24,559 nt of DNA from Aureococcus anophagefferens (lineage: Eukaryota; Sar; Pelagophyceae; Pelagomonadales; Pelagomonadaceae). Shown here one piece after another: positions 9,814-19,300 of the stretch. The stretch covers positions 140,891 through 165,449 of the forward strand of contig NW_008705591.1 in assembly GCF_000186865.1 (NCBI RefSeq). Direction: 5' to 3'. The translations under genes and the position numbers were made by a program. Position 1 is the first letter of the stretch. Each line of letters begins with the position of its first letter. The notes under the pieces were generated by a model that did not search any database, was not told where the DNA came from, and was given only the letters and a program-made list of their open reading frames with translations.

Positions 9814-10346
9814 AAGTCGCTCCAGCGACGCCTCCCAAAACCAGGCGCCAGCGGAGGCGGAGCGGAGCCCGGAGAGCGCCGGGGTTCATTGACCCCCCCT
9901 AGTTAAGGAGCGAGCCTGAGGGTAAGTGATGGGACTGTATGTTCTTTACTGGCCATCAAGTTGTCGAAGCGGACCAGGCGCTCGGGCTTGTTGCTGTCGG
10001 CGCGGCTATGCGACGACCTGGCCGTGACACCGACGATGCAGAGCGAGAAGAGTGGAGCTGAGTACGCGTACTAGGCGTTTGGTATGAACTGTTAGTGGAC
10101 TCCGAGTCGGAGACTCTGAGCCTTTGCTCCGCTACGCTTCCAAAATTCTTACTCTACGAGGCTTCTACGAGTGGCGAATCACAGGGAAGGCGCAGCGTGC
10201 GCTATAACCCTGACAGGGGCACATATCTGTGGCATGGTGTCGTACGGCAGGTGGTGTGCCAGTGGTGGCACTTGTGGTGGCGCTCGAATTCGCCCCGCTA
10301 AGAAGGTGCTTCGCTTGCCTTAGCACCCTATCAAAGCGAATCCATT

Positions 10347-13002
10347 CTAGTGGAATATGCCACGGAGCTGAGAAAGGGCTGTCCTTAGCACTTTAGTTGA
10401 AACTGGATATCCAAGCAGGTCTTCCACTTGATATATGACCTCAATTTCAGCAATCTTTGATTTGACAGGGTGATTGACACTCAGAGATTCGGCAAGTTCG
10501 CGGTTCTCCGAGGGCCAGATTAATTCGGGGGACTTGTCATCTTGGATGCCACCGAAGGAGCCAGGAACGTTCAGTGACGAACACACAGGTCCAGTGCTTG
10601 CAGCTGCTGTGCCGTTGTTGGGCGATGTTGCGATTTCAGTAATTGTCAAGCCAGTGACGTTGTTGGATTTTTTTTCTAGATTGGGGAATACTGCACAGTC
10701 GCGAACACCGTCATCTCGCCAGGTCTCGAGACCGACAGGGGCATTTACAGTGAGAATGCACGAGTACGAGCTCCAGCCAAGACTGGAGCCAGCTTTAACT
10801 CGATATTGGGCAAGGATCTTTCCCTGATGCAGAGTCGCCTCGTCACCACAAGACACCTGTGGACCCGCGTAGATGGGACGCCATGAACCCCAGCTACCAG
10901 CTTTCCCAGCCGGGCGGCGAACTTGCACTAGATAGCGGTCGACCGGAACACCGTGTGAGAGTGGTGTTCTCCAGGACAGGCGCAGAAAAGGTGCACGATG
11001 ACCGGCTGCAGAAATGAAGTAAGAGGTCATACCAAAGACACCTGGAGGTGCACTAGGAGCTGTTGGCTTGGTGCAGATTTCAACAGAAGAAGATGTTGCT
11101 ATGCCGTTGCTAGTTCTCATGCGAAGGCGGAAGTAGTAGTTGAGTCCAGGCGCAAGTAATGCTGTCAACACTGCCGCGCCGTCGCTGGTAGCGATGGTCT
11201 GGAATGAACAAGGGCGCCGAAAGATCCAGGGTGGACGTCCGTTGGCAATGGGATTGATAGGCCTTATCTTGAGTGAATGAGTCTGAAATTTCGCGCCTTC
11301 GCCATGGGAACGCGATCCTGGGAGCATCGATGTTGATGCAACTTCGAGTGCGATCTCAAAAGGCAAAGGGACCATATTTTCAGGCAGGCGCGTTATATCT
11401 AGTGCGCCATCCCATGACACGCGAGCAACAGTGTCTTTGCCCACACGGTTACTGGGCAGTAGGGTCACTGCTGGGGGCAAGGGTGCGAGCAATACGACAG
11501 CAGCCGCCTGGTGTGCTGGTAGAGAGAGTGACGCTGGATTAGCGGGAGCGCGCAAAAGACGAACGCAGGCACACACACCTGGCTCTAGATCAGATATTTC
11601 GACCATGCTACGACCTTCGCTGTGGCTGGAAAGGTCGAATAGATCGATATTGGAGGACGACGTAGATGCCACTGTTATAAATGTGCTTACTGGGCGTGAA
11701 TATATTTGAACCTGGTACGTAGCGGCTTCTGGTTCGCGGAAAAGTGTGCTAATTGTCCTTGGCGGCCATGAGACTAAAAGAGAAGGCCGTAGAGTCTTCT
11801 CGTGAAATGCAGTACCACAAAATACTGGCGGGTTGGGGACGGTCTCGACTTCAAGCACGCCAGTTGTGTCCCAAAAAAAGTGATCAGCGCCCAACACCCG
11901 AATATCAATTGCGCAACGTATGCGAATGCCACACCTTGCATCTGCAGGTATACCAATCAGAGATACAGTGTCACAATTAGGCAGGGTGGAATTGCCGCTT
12001 TGAGTCTGTAGCCGTTGAAATGCATCGGATCCTTCGTCCTGACCCTCGACAACTCGCTGCGCTTTGAGTCCAACTGTTTCAAGGACACCACATGCATCCA
12101 GCTCAAGTGGCAGTTTGAGTGTCATTTCATTACTTGCAGCGATGCGTGACAACGGTGACGGCGAGCTCAAACCCGTGAACCAATGGACAGCGGGCGACGC
12201 CGCAGACTGAAGTATGTCTTCTCCATTCTCGTCCGAGTTCTCACCTGATGAAATTGTCCGCAGGGTGATCCGATAGTCTGTGTCCGCTTGAAATTGTGGA
12301 AATGCTGCCAAAAGTACGAGTTCGGTGCCGCCCCCCGTGAGAGCGAGATCCCGCCGCTCGAGCGCAAGGCTACCAGCAGGCTCTGGTTCATTTTTTGTCG
12401 TGTCATCTAAATCCGATGGTGGATGAGAACGGAATCCGCTAGCACGCCCATACTCACGATGCCAGCTCACTATGTACTGCAGACCAGATTGTTCGACGAC
12501 AGATGCCGCCACCTCGGTTGGCATACCTCGCGGTACACTGTTATCCCAGAAGACGCACACGTTTCGGCCGATTCCCAATAGAGCTGGAGCTGCGGGTGGT
12601 GTTAGTACTTTGACTAAAGTGTTTGAGAACGCTGTTTGGCCGGTTTCGTCTGCCAGCCGAAACATATACTGGACACCTCGTACCATCAATGGCACCTCAC
12701 ATCCATGCTTTACGGTCCGAACGTTCTGCCACTCGACGGTCCCCGGTGACAACATCTGCAGCATAGTGTCGTACTTGGACTCCTCAACGCCGAGGAGTAC
12801 CATATCCGCAGCTAGCTCCTTCACAAGCAATCTCATCTCCTTGGAAGAGCGTGCTAAATATCTCAATCACATAGCACCGCAACGCGAAGTATATCCTCGG
12901 ACAATCGGCATCATGACGGAAACGTTGAAGAAGGTACGTAGAGAGATTCTACCTTCATCTTCAGTGAGAGTGGCCTCGAGCTCCGGGGTGCGGGGTGGTA
13001 AA
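10347..13002 (-). CDS. Multi-domain fibronectin type III repeat protein, 5' end unresolved
   Basis: Minus strand: the main exon 12853-10347 is joined to an upstream exon ending at 12953 by a 99-nt GT-AG intron. The joined text reads TPELEATLTEDE|ARSSKEMRLLVKEL. The main exon encodes about 835 residues with five or six FN3-like beta-sandwich units. Clear marks are VQYMFRLADETG, LQYIVSWHREYG, LLVSWPPR with ATYQVQIYSRP, PGLNYYFRLRMRTSNG, PSAPPGVFGM, FLRLSWRTPLSHGVPVDRYL, and LAQYRVKAGSSLGWSSYS. No signal peptide or membrane segment is seen, so an intracellular scaffold is likely; multi-FN3 proteins occur in cilia and in cytoskeletal complexes. The C-terminal 130 residues are not FN3-like. No start codon is visible in the upstream exon; I bounded it at a possible acceptor, AATCAAAG, near 13003. 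A start at the ATG at 12836 is the alternative. Confidence 0.75.
12854..12952 (-). other. Predicted GT-AG intron of the FN3 gene, 99 nt
   Basis: The minus-strand exon ends GAAGATGAAG and the intron starts GTAGAATCTCTC. It ends GATTGAGATATTTAG before CACGCTCTTCC. The phase-1 junction gives GAA|GCA|CGC and removes the in-frame TGA that lies just upstream of the main exon. Confidence 0.65.
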
Positions 13003-13092
13003 CTTTGATTAAATCCTACTCGGGCGTACTCAGGGGGACCTCGGGTGACTCCCCCTAGGTCCCGGGCGAGTTCCTGGCACCAAATTTGTGGG

Positions 13093-13125
13093 CCGGTCGG
13101 TCGGTCGGTCGTCGTCGTCGCCGCC

Positions 13126-13156
<31 letters not shown>

Positions 13157-13183
13157 CCGTCGTCGTCGTCGTCGCGCGCGCGG
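13093..13183. repeat. Compound microsatellite (CGGT)n-(CGT)n-(CGC)n-(CGT)n-(CG)n
   Basis: About 90 bases of consecutive simple repeats lie just upstream of the FN3 gene's visible 5' exon. The symmetrical order of CGT blocks around a CGC core (with one CAC interruption) suggests slippage from one ancestral trinucleotide tract. Translations across it give poly-Pro/poly-Ser or poly-Arg and should not be taken as protein. Confidence 0.9.
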
Positions 13184-13258
13184 GGGAGTTTCGAACCTAA
13201 TTCAGTCGCAGGGCGACCGCAGAGAGGTGATGAGTTGCCCCATGCCAGCTGTCACGGT

Positions 13259-13633
13259 ATGTGGACCCGGGGATGCAAAAATCGAGTGGGGGCGCGCCCC
13301 GCAGTCGCAGTGATCGACAGTCTCGCCGCAGAAGGCCGCCAGCAGGAATTTTTGCGCTCACGAACCCCGTCGTCGCTGCCCGGCGCAGCACGCGCGCTTC
13401 TCGTGCACCACCTGGCGCAAAACGGCGCGGCGCCGGCGCATCACATCATCGCAGCGTTATCCGACGGTCGAAACGATGCAGTTTTGGACGATTTCGATGA
13501 GGTTTTCGATTACTACTTCAATAAACTAACCCAAACGCGTTTGCTTATAACGAGGCGGGGTCCTCCAATTAAATTCATCGGCCGCGCTGAGCTTACGGCG
13601 CCCGCCGTCGGAAGCGGTTGGTGGTCCAAGTAA
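13259..13633 (+). CDS. Possible small coding exon, unidentified
   Basis: From ATG 13259 the plus strand encodes 124 residues. The second half looks protein-like (AARALLVHHLAQNGAAP, DDFDEVFDYYFNKLTQTRLL), unlike the surrounding GC-biased frames. The final codons, TCC AAG TAA G, overlap a good splice donor (GTAAGC at 13630-13635), so this could instead be an internal exon. No family is recognised, and a mobile-element origin is possible. This is a weak call. Confidence 0.25.
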   Translation: MWTRGCKNRVGARPAVAVIDSLAAEGRQQEFLRSRTPSSLPGAARALLVHHLAQNGAAPAHHIIAALSDGRNDAVLDDFDEVFDYYFNKLTQTRLLITRRGPPIKFIGRAELTAPAVGSGWWSK

Positions 13634-13824
13634 GCAAAATCTTACCGATGGCGACGCGCGGTGGAAAATTCCAGAGCCTCTGAGTGCTGGCGGGACGAAA
13701 GCCATTAATCTCACAGAAAAAAGTGCCAATTAAATTCGACGGCCTGTCCCACGCGGTCAAACGCGTCGGTTTCTGAGGGGTGGGAACAACGCGGGTCAAA
13801 ATGTCCTATTCGCCTCCCCCATGC
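13634..13824. other. Short non-coding stretch with two copies of CCAATTAAATTC
   Basis: The 12-mer CCAATTAAATTC occurs at about 13565-13576 and again at about 13727-13738. Nothing else was recognised between the possible small exon and the gypsy fragment. Confidence 0.35.
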
Positions 13825-14034
13825 TCACCGTAACTCATAATTGTACTCACTCAGTCTCATGGCCCACCGTGCTAACTGGCCAGAAGAATGCTTGATGTTC
13901 GAAATAAAGGTGAGGTTCCGGTGATCAGTATCTAAAAATACCTTCACCCCATCTATATATGGTTTGAAATGCTCTAATCCCATAATGACAGCCAATAACT
14001 CAAGCCGTCTAGCAGGCACTCCTGGAAATGTTCG
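13825..14034 (-). mobile_element. Ty3/gypsy retrotransposon RNase H fragment
   Basis: The minus strand reads the end of a reverse transcriptase/RNase H domain: LELLAVIMGLEHFKPYIDG, then VKVFLDTDHRNLTFISNIKH, then SSGQLARWAMRLSEYNYELR. This is the standard block order of gypsy RNase H: the E-L-L-A-V helix, the TDHRNL strand and the QLARW-RLSEY helix. A TGA follows directly at 13825-13827, before the usual linker to integrase. The upstream side runs into a run of Ns, so only about 70 codons are visible. No LTR, primer-binding site or integrase was found. The fragment is a relic or is cut by the assembly gap. Confidence 0.85.
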
Positions 14035-14178
14035 NNNNNNNNNNNNNNNNNNNNNNNNNNNNNNNNNNNNNNNNNNNNNNNNNNNNNNNNNNNNNNNNNN
14101 NNNNNNNNNNNNNNNNNNNNNNNNNNNNNNNNNNNNNNNNNNNNNNNNNNNNNNNNNNNNNNNNNNNNNNNNNNNNNN
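14035..14178. other. Assembly gap, 144 Ns
   Basis: The sequence is unknown here. It separates a gypsy RNase H fragment from a block of extreme GC, which is a typical place for assembly failure. Confidence 0.99.
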
Positions 14179-14515
14179 GCGAGTGCCGCGCGCGCGCCGC
14201 GGAGCGCGCGAGACCGCTGGATGCGGACCACGTGGCGCGCCGCCGTCCGCCGGAGCACGCGGCGCGCGGCCGCGGCCCAGTTCGCGAGGCCCCGGAGGAG
14301 CCGGCTCCGCGCGGCCGCCGCCGCGGCCGGCCGCGGCGCTTGACGCGCGGCGCGACGCGCGGTGCGCGGCGCGACGCGCGGCGCGCGGCGCGCGGTCGCC
14401 GCCTGGCGCGCGCGCGCCGCCGCCGCGGCAAGCGGCGCCGCGCCGCCGCCGTCGACGCGGACCGGCGACACGCGGTCCTCGCGCGGTTGCGCGCGTCGGC
14501 GCCGCCGCGGCCTGG
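14179..14515. repeat. Extreme-GC low-complexity block
   Basis: About 340 bases are made almost wholly of G and C, rich in GCGCG and CGCGG words such as the run of GACGCGCGG-like units at 14343-14395. All six frames are open or nearly open through base bias alone. It is not credible as protein. The sharp change to ordinary sequence at about 14516 supports a distinct repeat or a mis-joined contig end. Confidence 0.75.
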
Positions 14516-15435
14516 ATAATTCCGCGGGGTTTAAAGACGGGTCGGCGGAACGAGTCCGCGCTAAGTTTACGTCGGTATTGATGCTGTGTACACGTTCGAA
14601 GTCCGCGCTCGGCTATGGACGAAAAAGTCGTCTTCACCAGCCCGTAGCTCGACGCAGGGGCCGATTCAAGAGACAACCCCCGCTGCAGCGAGGATCGGAA
14701 GCCTGTCGACGACACATTCCCCGCGGGATGTCACTCCCCAGGATTGCGTCGCGTCGCGCACGAGGCGCCGCAAGGGGTCGGGAAAGGGTTGCCCGCGTCC
14801 CCCGCACCCTTTTCCGTCGTGTTCGAGTTCACGGAGCGTCGGGGATCGTTCGTCTATATAGTGCGGGAGTCCCATTTGATGCGCTCGACCATAGAGGTCG
14901 AAGACTTTGAACTCCAAGGTCTCCGCGACACGGGCGCGCACCGCGCGCGTAGCACCCGGATCGAGTTCAACCGTCGCGCGAGGCTGCCCCTGGATCCCGG
15001 CAACCAATGGGACCCCGAGCACGAGCCGCGTGGCCCCAGAGCACCGGCGCGGGGGCTCTGCGCGGCCCGGGCGCGCCATCACGAACGACTCGGCGCCGAG
15101 CAGCCGTCCCCGGGCGGCCCGTCGCGCTTCCAAGCCGAAGAAACGCCGGAATATGTTACCGTACATGGCCACGGCCGCGCGCAGCCCGCCAGGGTGGGCG
15201 CGGGGGCCCAACTCGCCGACTTCGGTTTGATCCAGGAACTCGGGCTGTCGACAATCGAATGCCAAGAGCGCGAGTTTCGATAACTCGGCGCCGCTGCGGG
15301 ATGATACATTCGGATATATTTTTTGTTTGAAGCCTCGGACAGAAGAATCTGAAATCGTCTATTGGCCCACATGAAAAAGCGCCGTTCTTCGGTGAACTGG
15401 CCTCAGGGTGTGGAAAGGTGTTCTTGCCTGTAGTA

Positions 15436-15460
15436 GGCTGTACCGATAAAAGGTACAGCC
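15436..15460. repeat. Perfect 9-bp hairpin with GATAAAA loop
   Basis: GGCTGTACC, loop GATAAAA, GGTACAGCC. A third copy of GGTACAGCC lies at 15493-15501, and a near copy (GGTTACAGCC) at about 15462-15471. It could be a repeat remnant, a transcript-end structure or a protein site; nothing decides between these. Confidence 0.6.
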
Positions 15461-16114
15461 CGGTTACAGCCCGCCAGTACACGCGCTTTGGGGGTACAGC
15501 CTGGGTGTTGCGGGGCCGTGTCGCCGCGCGCGGACCCCGCGCGCGGCCCAGAGGCAGCCCATGAGGTGCCTGAGGCTGCCCGAGGCCAGCGGTCCGCTGC
15601 GCTGCTGATCGGGGTGCGCACTCGGTCGTCCTTGTCCGTCCCTCGCGTCAAGAAGGGGTCGGCGAGGTTTGAGCGGCCAGTGAGAGGGAGCCCGCCTCGG
15701 GACAGGGCCTCCGAGGGTGTGGACCGGCTCGGGTGCGAAGGGCTGCCTCGTGTTGGGTCGGGACGTCGAATTCAGCCGGGCGTTGGTCGCGGGCAGAACC
15801 GGGGCGAGGAGCTCGAACGGGCCCTGGAGGTCGGTTCCGACCCGCGCGACCCACCCCCTGCGGCTGAGCGATGCTGGGACGACATGGATCGATCCTCGCT
15901 GCTATGGATGTTCGTCAGCACGCTCTCGGGACTGTCTTTGCCATTTTATTAGGCCACAACCTCCAAGAAAGCTCCGCGCTCGCTCCAACGCAGCCAACCA
16001 CTCATTTGAGCATACACGAGTCAGGTGAATACACCGACTAAGCGAGTTCAATTTTGAGTAGGCCGGGAGTATAAACCCACCTACAGAGAGCAAGTTATTA
16101 CAAGCCACCCCGGG

Positions 16115-16175
16115 CGAGTGTGATGCCCAGGTGTCCGGGTGTGATGCTCAATGTCGGGTGTGATGCCCACGCTTC
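16115..16175. repeat. Three-unit minisatellite, about 20 nt per unit
   Basis: Three direct units of about 20 nt share the core GTGTGATGC[C/T]CA. They start at about 16115, 16136 and 16156, with a few substitutions between units. Confidence 0.7.
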
Positions 16176-16376
16176 ACGTGCCGGACCGGGCGGGAGAAAC
16201 TGGGACTCCTCTGAGCCACACACCCAATGTTTGACGACAAAGGCAGCATACAGACTGCATAGTTGTCACTATCTTTCTGACGGCAAGGGTGTGCGCTGCT
16301 GAAGTTCATGATCTACTTGGGTGTGTATCGCACGAAACTTTCCAGGCTCCTGGTTTCCGACCGGCTAATTATTTGT

Positions 16377-19300
16377 TCAACCATCGTCTCCTTCCAAGGC
16401 AGAACTTTCTGTAGCTTCTCGCGCTGCTTCGTCCATGCAGAGCAGTGAGTGTTTGATCTTCAGGGCAGCATTTTGTGCTTGCTGGAGCAGGTACACAAGG
16501 GCGGCTGTCTTCTGCTGTGTGATAATACGATGCTGTTCGCGCGCTTTCAAAGATCCAACTGTGCCTTCAACAAAGACCTGGCGCCATTCGATGAGGTTGG
16601 CAACGTGTTTTGTTTTCTCCCTCATTTGAATAGCACCACGGTCGCGTGCATCGGGTTCAACGTATCCCGCGTTATTGAAGCCTTTCCCGTAGTCGACGCA
16701 ATGATCAAGCCAGGTTTCAACCATGGGATCGTAGAGCAACGTGCGCTTCTCTTCACGCTCAATTTCAAGCTCTGGTGTGACCAGCTTGGATCCAAGGGCC
16801 GTGGTGCGAGCCATGTTGATATGGTCATCAATAGAGGGTTCGTTATCTAAGATATCCTTCATTTGATTTTGACCAGGTGACTGTGACGCGTTGCTTCTCA
16901 AGTAATGGGCGTGTACCGCAGCTGCACGATCGGCTCTCCCTGTTTCGACTGCCTCCCAACTCTTTCTGAGAGCGTGCCGTGCCTTTTCCTCATACGAGTC
17001 GTGTCGAATCAGCAGTCCCTCAGCAGCCGAGTACAATGTTAGCACCCACTGGACAGGTTGTTCCACAGTAACCTTCGAAAGAAGTGTCTCACCCCAGAAT
17101 TCGGCAGAGTTGTTGTATATATAGGGCCTTGGGGACCGTAATGCCTTGTCAACGTGAAGAACATCAGAGTCGAGCTCTGCTTCGATGAGAAGCTGCACTC
17201 TGGCTTCTGTTGCGAGCTGTGCGTCTGACTTTTTAGCCTGCTTGGGCCAAAAGCATGGGAGACAGATAACACGAAAGCCCACCTGTTTGATGATAGCATC
17301 ACCTGCGGAAGCGTCTGCGTTTTTGGCCACTGTGACGGCGCTATCTTTCTCATATTTGCCAGCCGAATGTCGACGTCCCCGTTTTGTCAACTCTCGGATC
17401 TCGAAGCGTACTGGGAGCCGCAAACCAGTCAGCTTGCTATCTGCACTGTTGTATGACACATCAATATTCATATATAGCGGGAAGCATTTTGGCGGAATCT
17501 CGATGATATCTCGAAAGAGGCGCAAATTTTTGTTTGGGATGTATGAAGCGCCAAATTGGTATAGCACTGGCTTGCCGGAAGATTCACTATCAATATCTGT
17601 GATATTCAAGGACAATGAATCCGGATTGCAACTTTCTGAAAAGGTGGTAAATGACCAGGTGCCAGCGGGAAGTGGCGAGCCTGTAGCACGAAGTGTGGCC
17701 GTGATGACGACCCCACCACCACCGCGTAGTATACGCATCTGTTGTAATCGTAGAAGCGGATGTGTGGTCGTCACATCAGTATCAACGCTGAATGTATGGA
17801 GCGATGCCTGGTCTGAGGCATTCGCATCAGATAGCCACAGTGTCACTCCCGCGTCCATAGAAAGGAAATCATGCACCATTGTGACTTCTCTTTCTGCTTC
17901 TTCAACCTCGGGCTTATCGTCCTCACGGGGGCTTTTGCGGCGAGGCGACTTCTTCTCTTCGACAGGTGCAGGATCAATCGCAGGTAGATGAATGAGGCGC
18001 CGGAAAAGGACGATCTCGCAGCCATCACGAATACTGTCATACGCACCGCTGGTGGTAGTCACAACTCCTCCAAGTTCTTTGTATAGAGTTGAAATATCAT
18101 CGCACACAATTGGGACATTGCAACAGAACGTAGCAGCTGCGCAAACCGGTGCAAGGATTGAGAGCTGATAGAGTCGACCTTCTGGGGCAATCGGTACAGC
18201 AATTGTTGTGGTTGTTACCGGACTCACACTGTCGAGTGGCAGTGTCACACGCAAAAAAATCAGCCGACTTAAAGTTGATATGGATTTTTCATTTACCGGC
18301 TCGTCTGTCCTCACTATTCTTTGTTGTGGCGCTAAGATCTCTTCAAGAATTAGATGAGCAATCCGCTTGGCTGGTGTTCTATATGAAATATCTTCTACTT
18401 TGGAATCTGATTCATCTCTGCGTTGTACTGGCCAAAGATTGTCTGCCTGTAACATGATGGCCAGTGTGGCAGGGGCACTCGCAGCCTGGATACGCAAGCC
18501 AGTAGGTACCGGCGCAGTTGCCATATGATTATCATCGCTAGTAGTAGGAGTCCATGCACGCCGACTCTGCGCAGTGAATGGCATACTTCTACGCGTCACA
18601 AGGGTGAGCAAAGAAGTCTGGCTGTCGTTGAGGAGCCCACGGAGCGAAGTTGTCACAGCATTCGTTGGCGGAGCAACCGCACCAGATCTGAAGTCATCGG
18701 GTTTTGCAAAAGCGCAAGACCAATCGAGGAGAACTTGGTCCTCGTGCATATCGCTGTCGCTAAAGCTGGGCATCGCAACTACTGCAAGTATGGGCCGAAG
18801 CATAAACTTTCCATCTCGATCCACACTTGCGACAAGAACCAACTCTTCACGAGCTGTGGCAATTTTTTCTCGCAATGCCAATATCGCAGTGTTTCGAGCC
18901 AGGGTAGCTTGAGCGAGCATCTCCTCTGATGGTTCACGCGATCGGCCCCGGCGACGGCGACGTCCTGACCTCAAGTTCCGTCTTTTAGAGGGAGAACCGG
19001 GCAAGTTTGAAGTGGCGGTCAGGGCGATATCGTCGGAAGAACATCTTGGTGTTCCGCCTGCAACAACTCGTGTCGCAAGTGCCCTGACCGCGGATAAGGA
19101 CCAGTTTTTGTCTGGTGGCGGCGGTCCACTTATCGGGGATGGCAACCATCCAGTCAATGCCATTGCTGCCACGGCCATGAAAGCACTGATCGAGCTTGCC
19201 TCACAGATCGAAGTGTGTGACGGGGCTTGACATATTTGGCTGGCAACCTTATATATGGCCTTAGCGAGTATTACTGGCCAAATTTCACGTTGTTCGCTGG

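Larger units (their letters stand above)
8563..10346. other. GC-rich repeat-like intergenic block
   Basis: About 1.8 kb separate the glycosyltransferase 5' end from the FN3 gene 3' end. Composition is much higher in GC than the FN3 gene next to it. Frames on both strands are open by base bias only, with Arg/Pro/Ser-rich translations. It contains a frame-disrupted relic (9179-9540), an inverted repeat (9719-9813), a segment related to 7119-7190, and a stretch at about 9975-10095 that looks like a diverged, shortened relative of about 8594-8945. This fits decayed mobile-element DNA, but no element could be named. Confidence 0.35.
14516..16376. other. Gene-poor, GC-rich spacer upstream of the androglobin gene 3' end
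   Basis: About 1.9 kb with no gene I can support. Opposing frames at 14666-15265 (minus) and 14744-15283 (plus) are both open because of GC bias, and neither shows a recognisable domain. The interval 15380-16110 holds a perfect hairpin and repeated GTACAGCC words. The last 370 bases have more moderate GC and include a three-unit minisatellite and the 3' flank of the androglobin gene. Confidence 0.4.

Noticed and set aside
13088..13258. N-terminal poly-Pro/poly-Ser extension of the small plus-strand frame
   Set aside because: It is the translation of a microsatellite; the first ATG lies after it.
13185..13260. tRNA-like B-box (GGTTCGAAACT on the minus strand)
   Set aside because: No matching A-box at the right distance and no cloverleaf could be formed.
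14666..15283. Overlapping open frames of about 180-200 codons on both strands
   Set aside because: Both are open at once in GC-rich DNA and neither shows a family signature, so base bias explains them.
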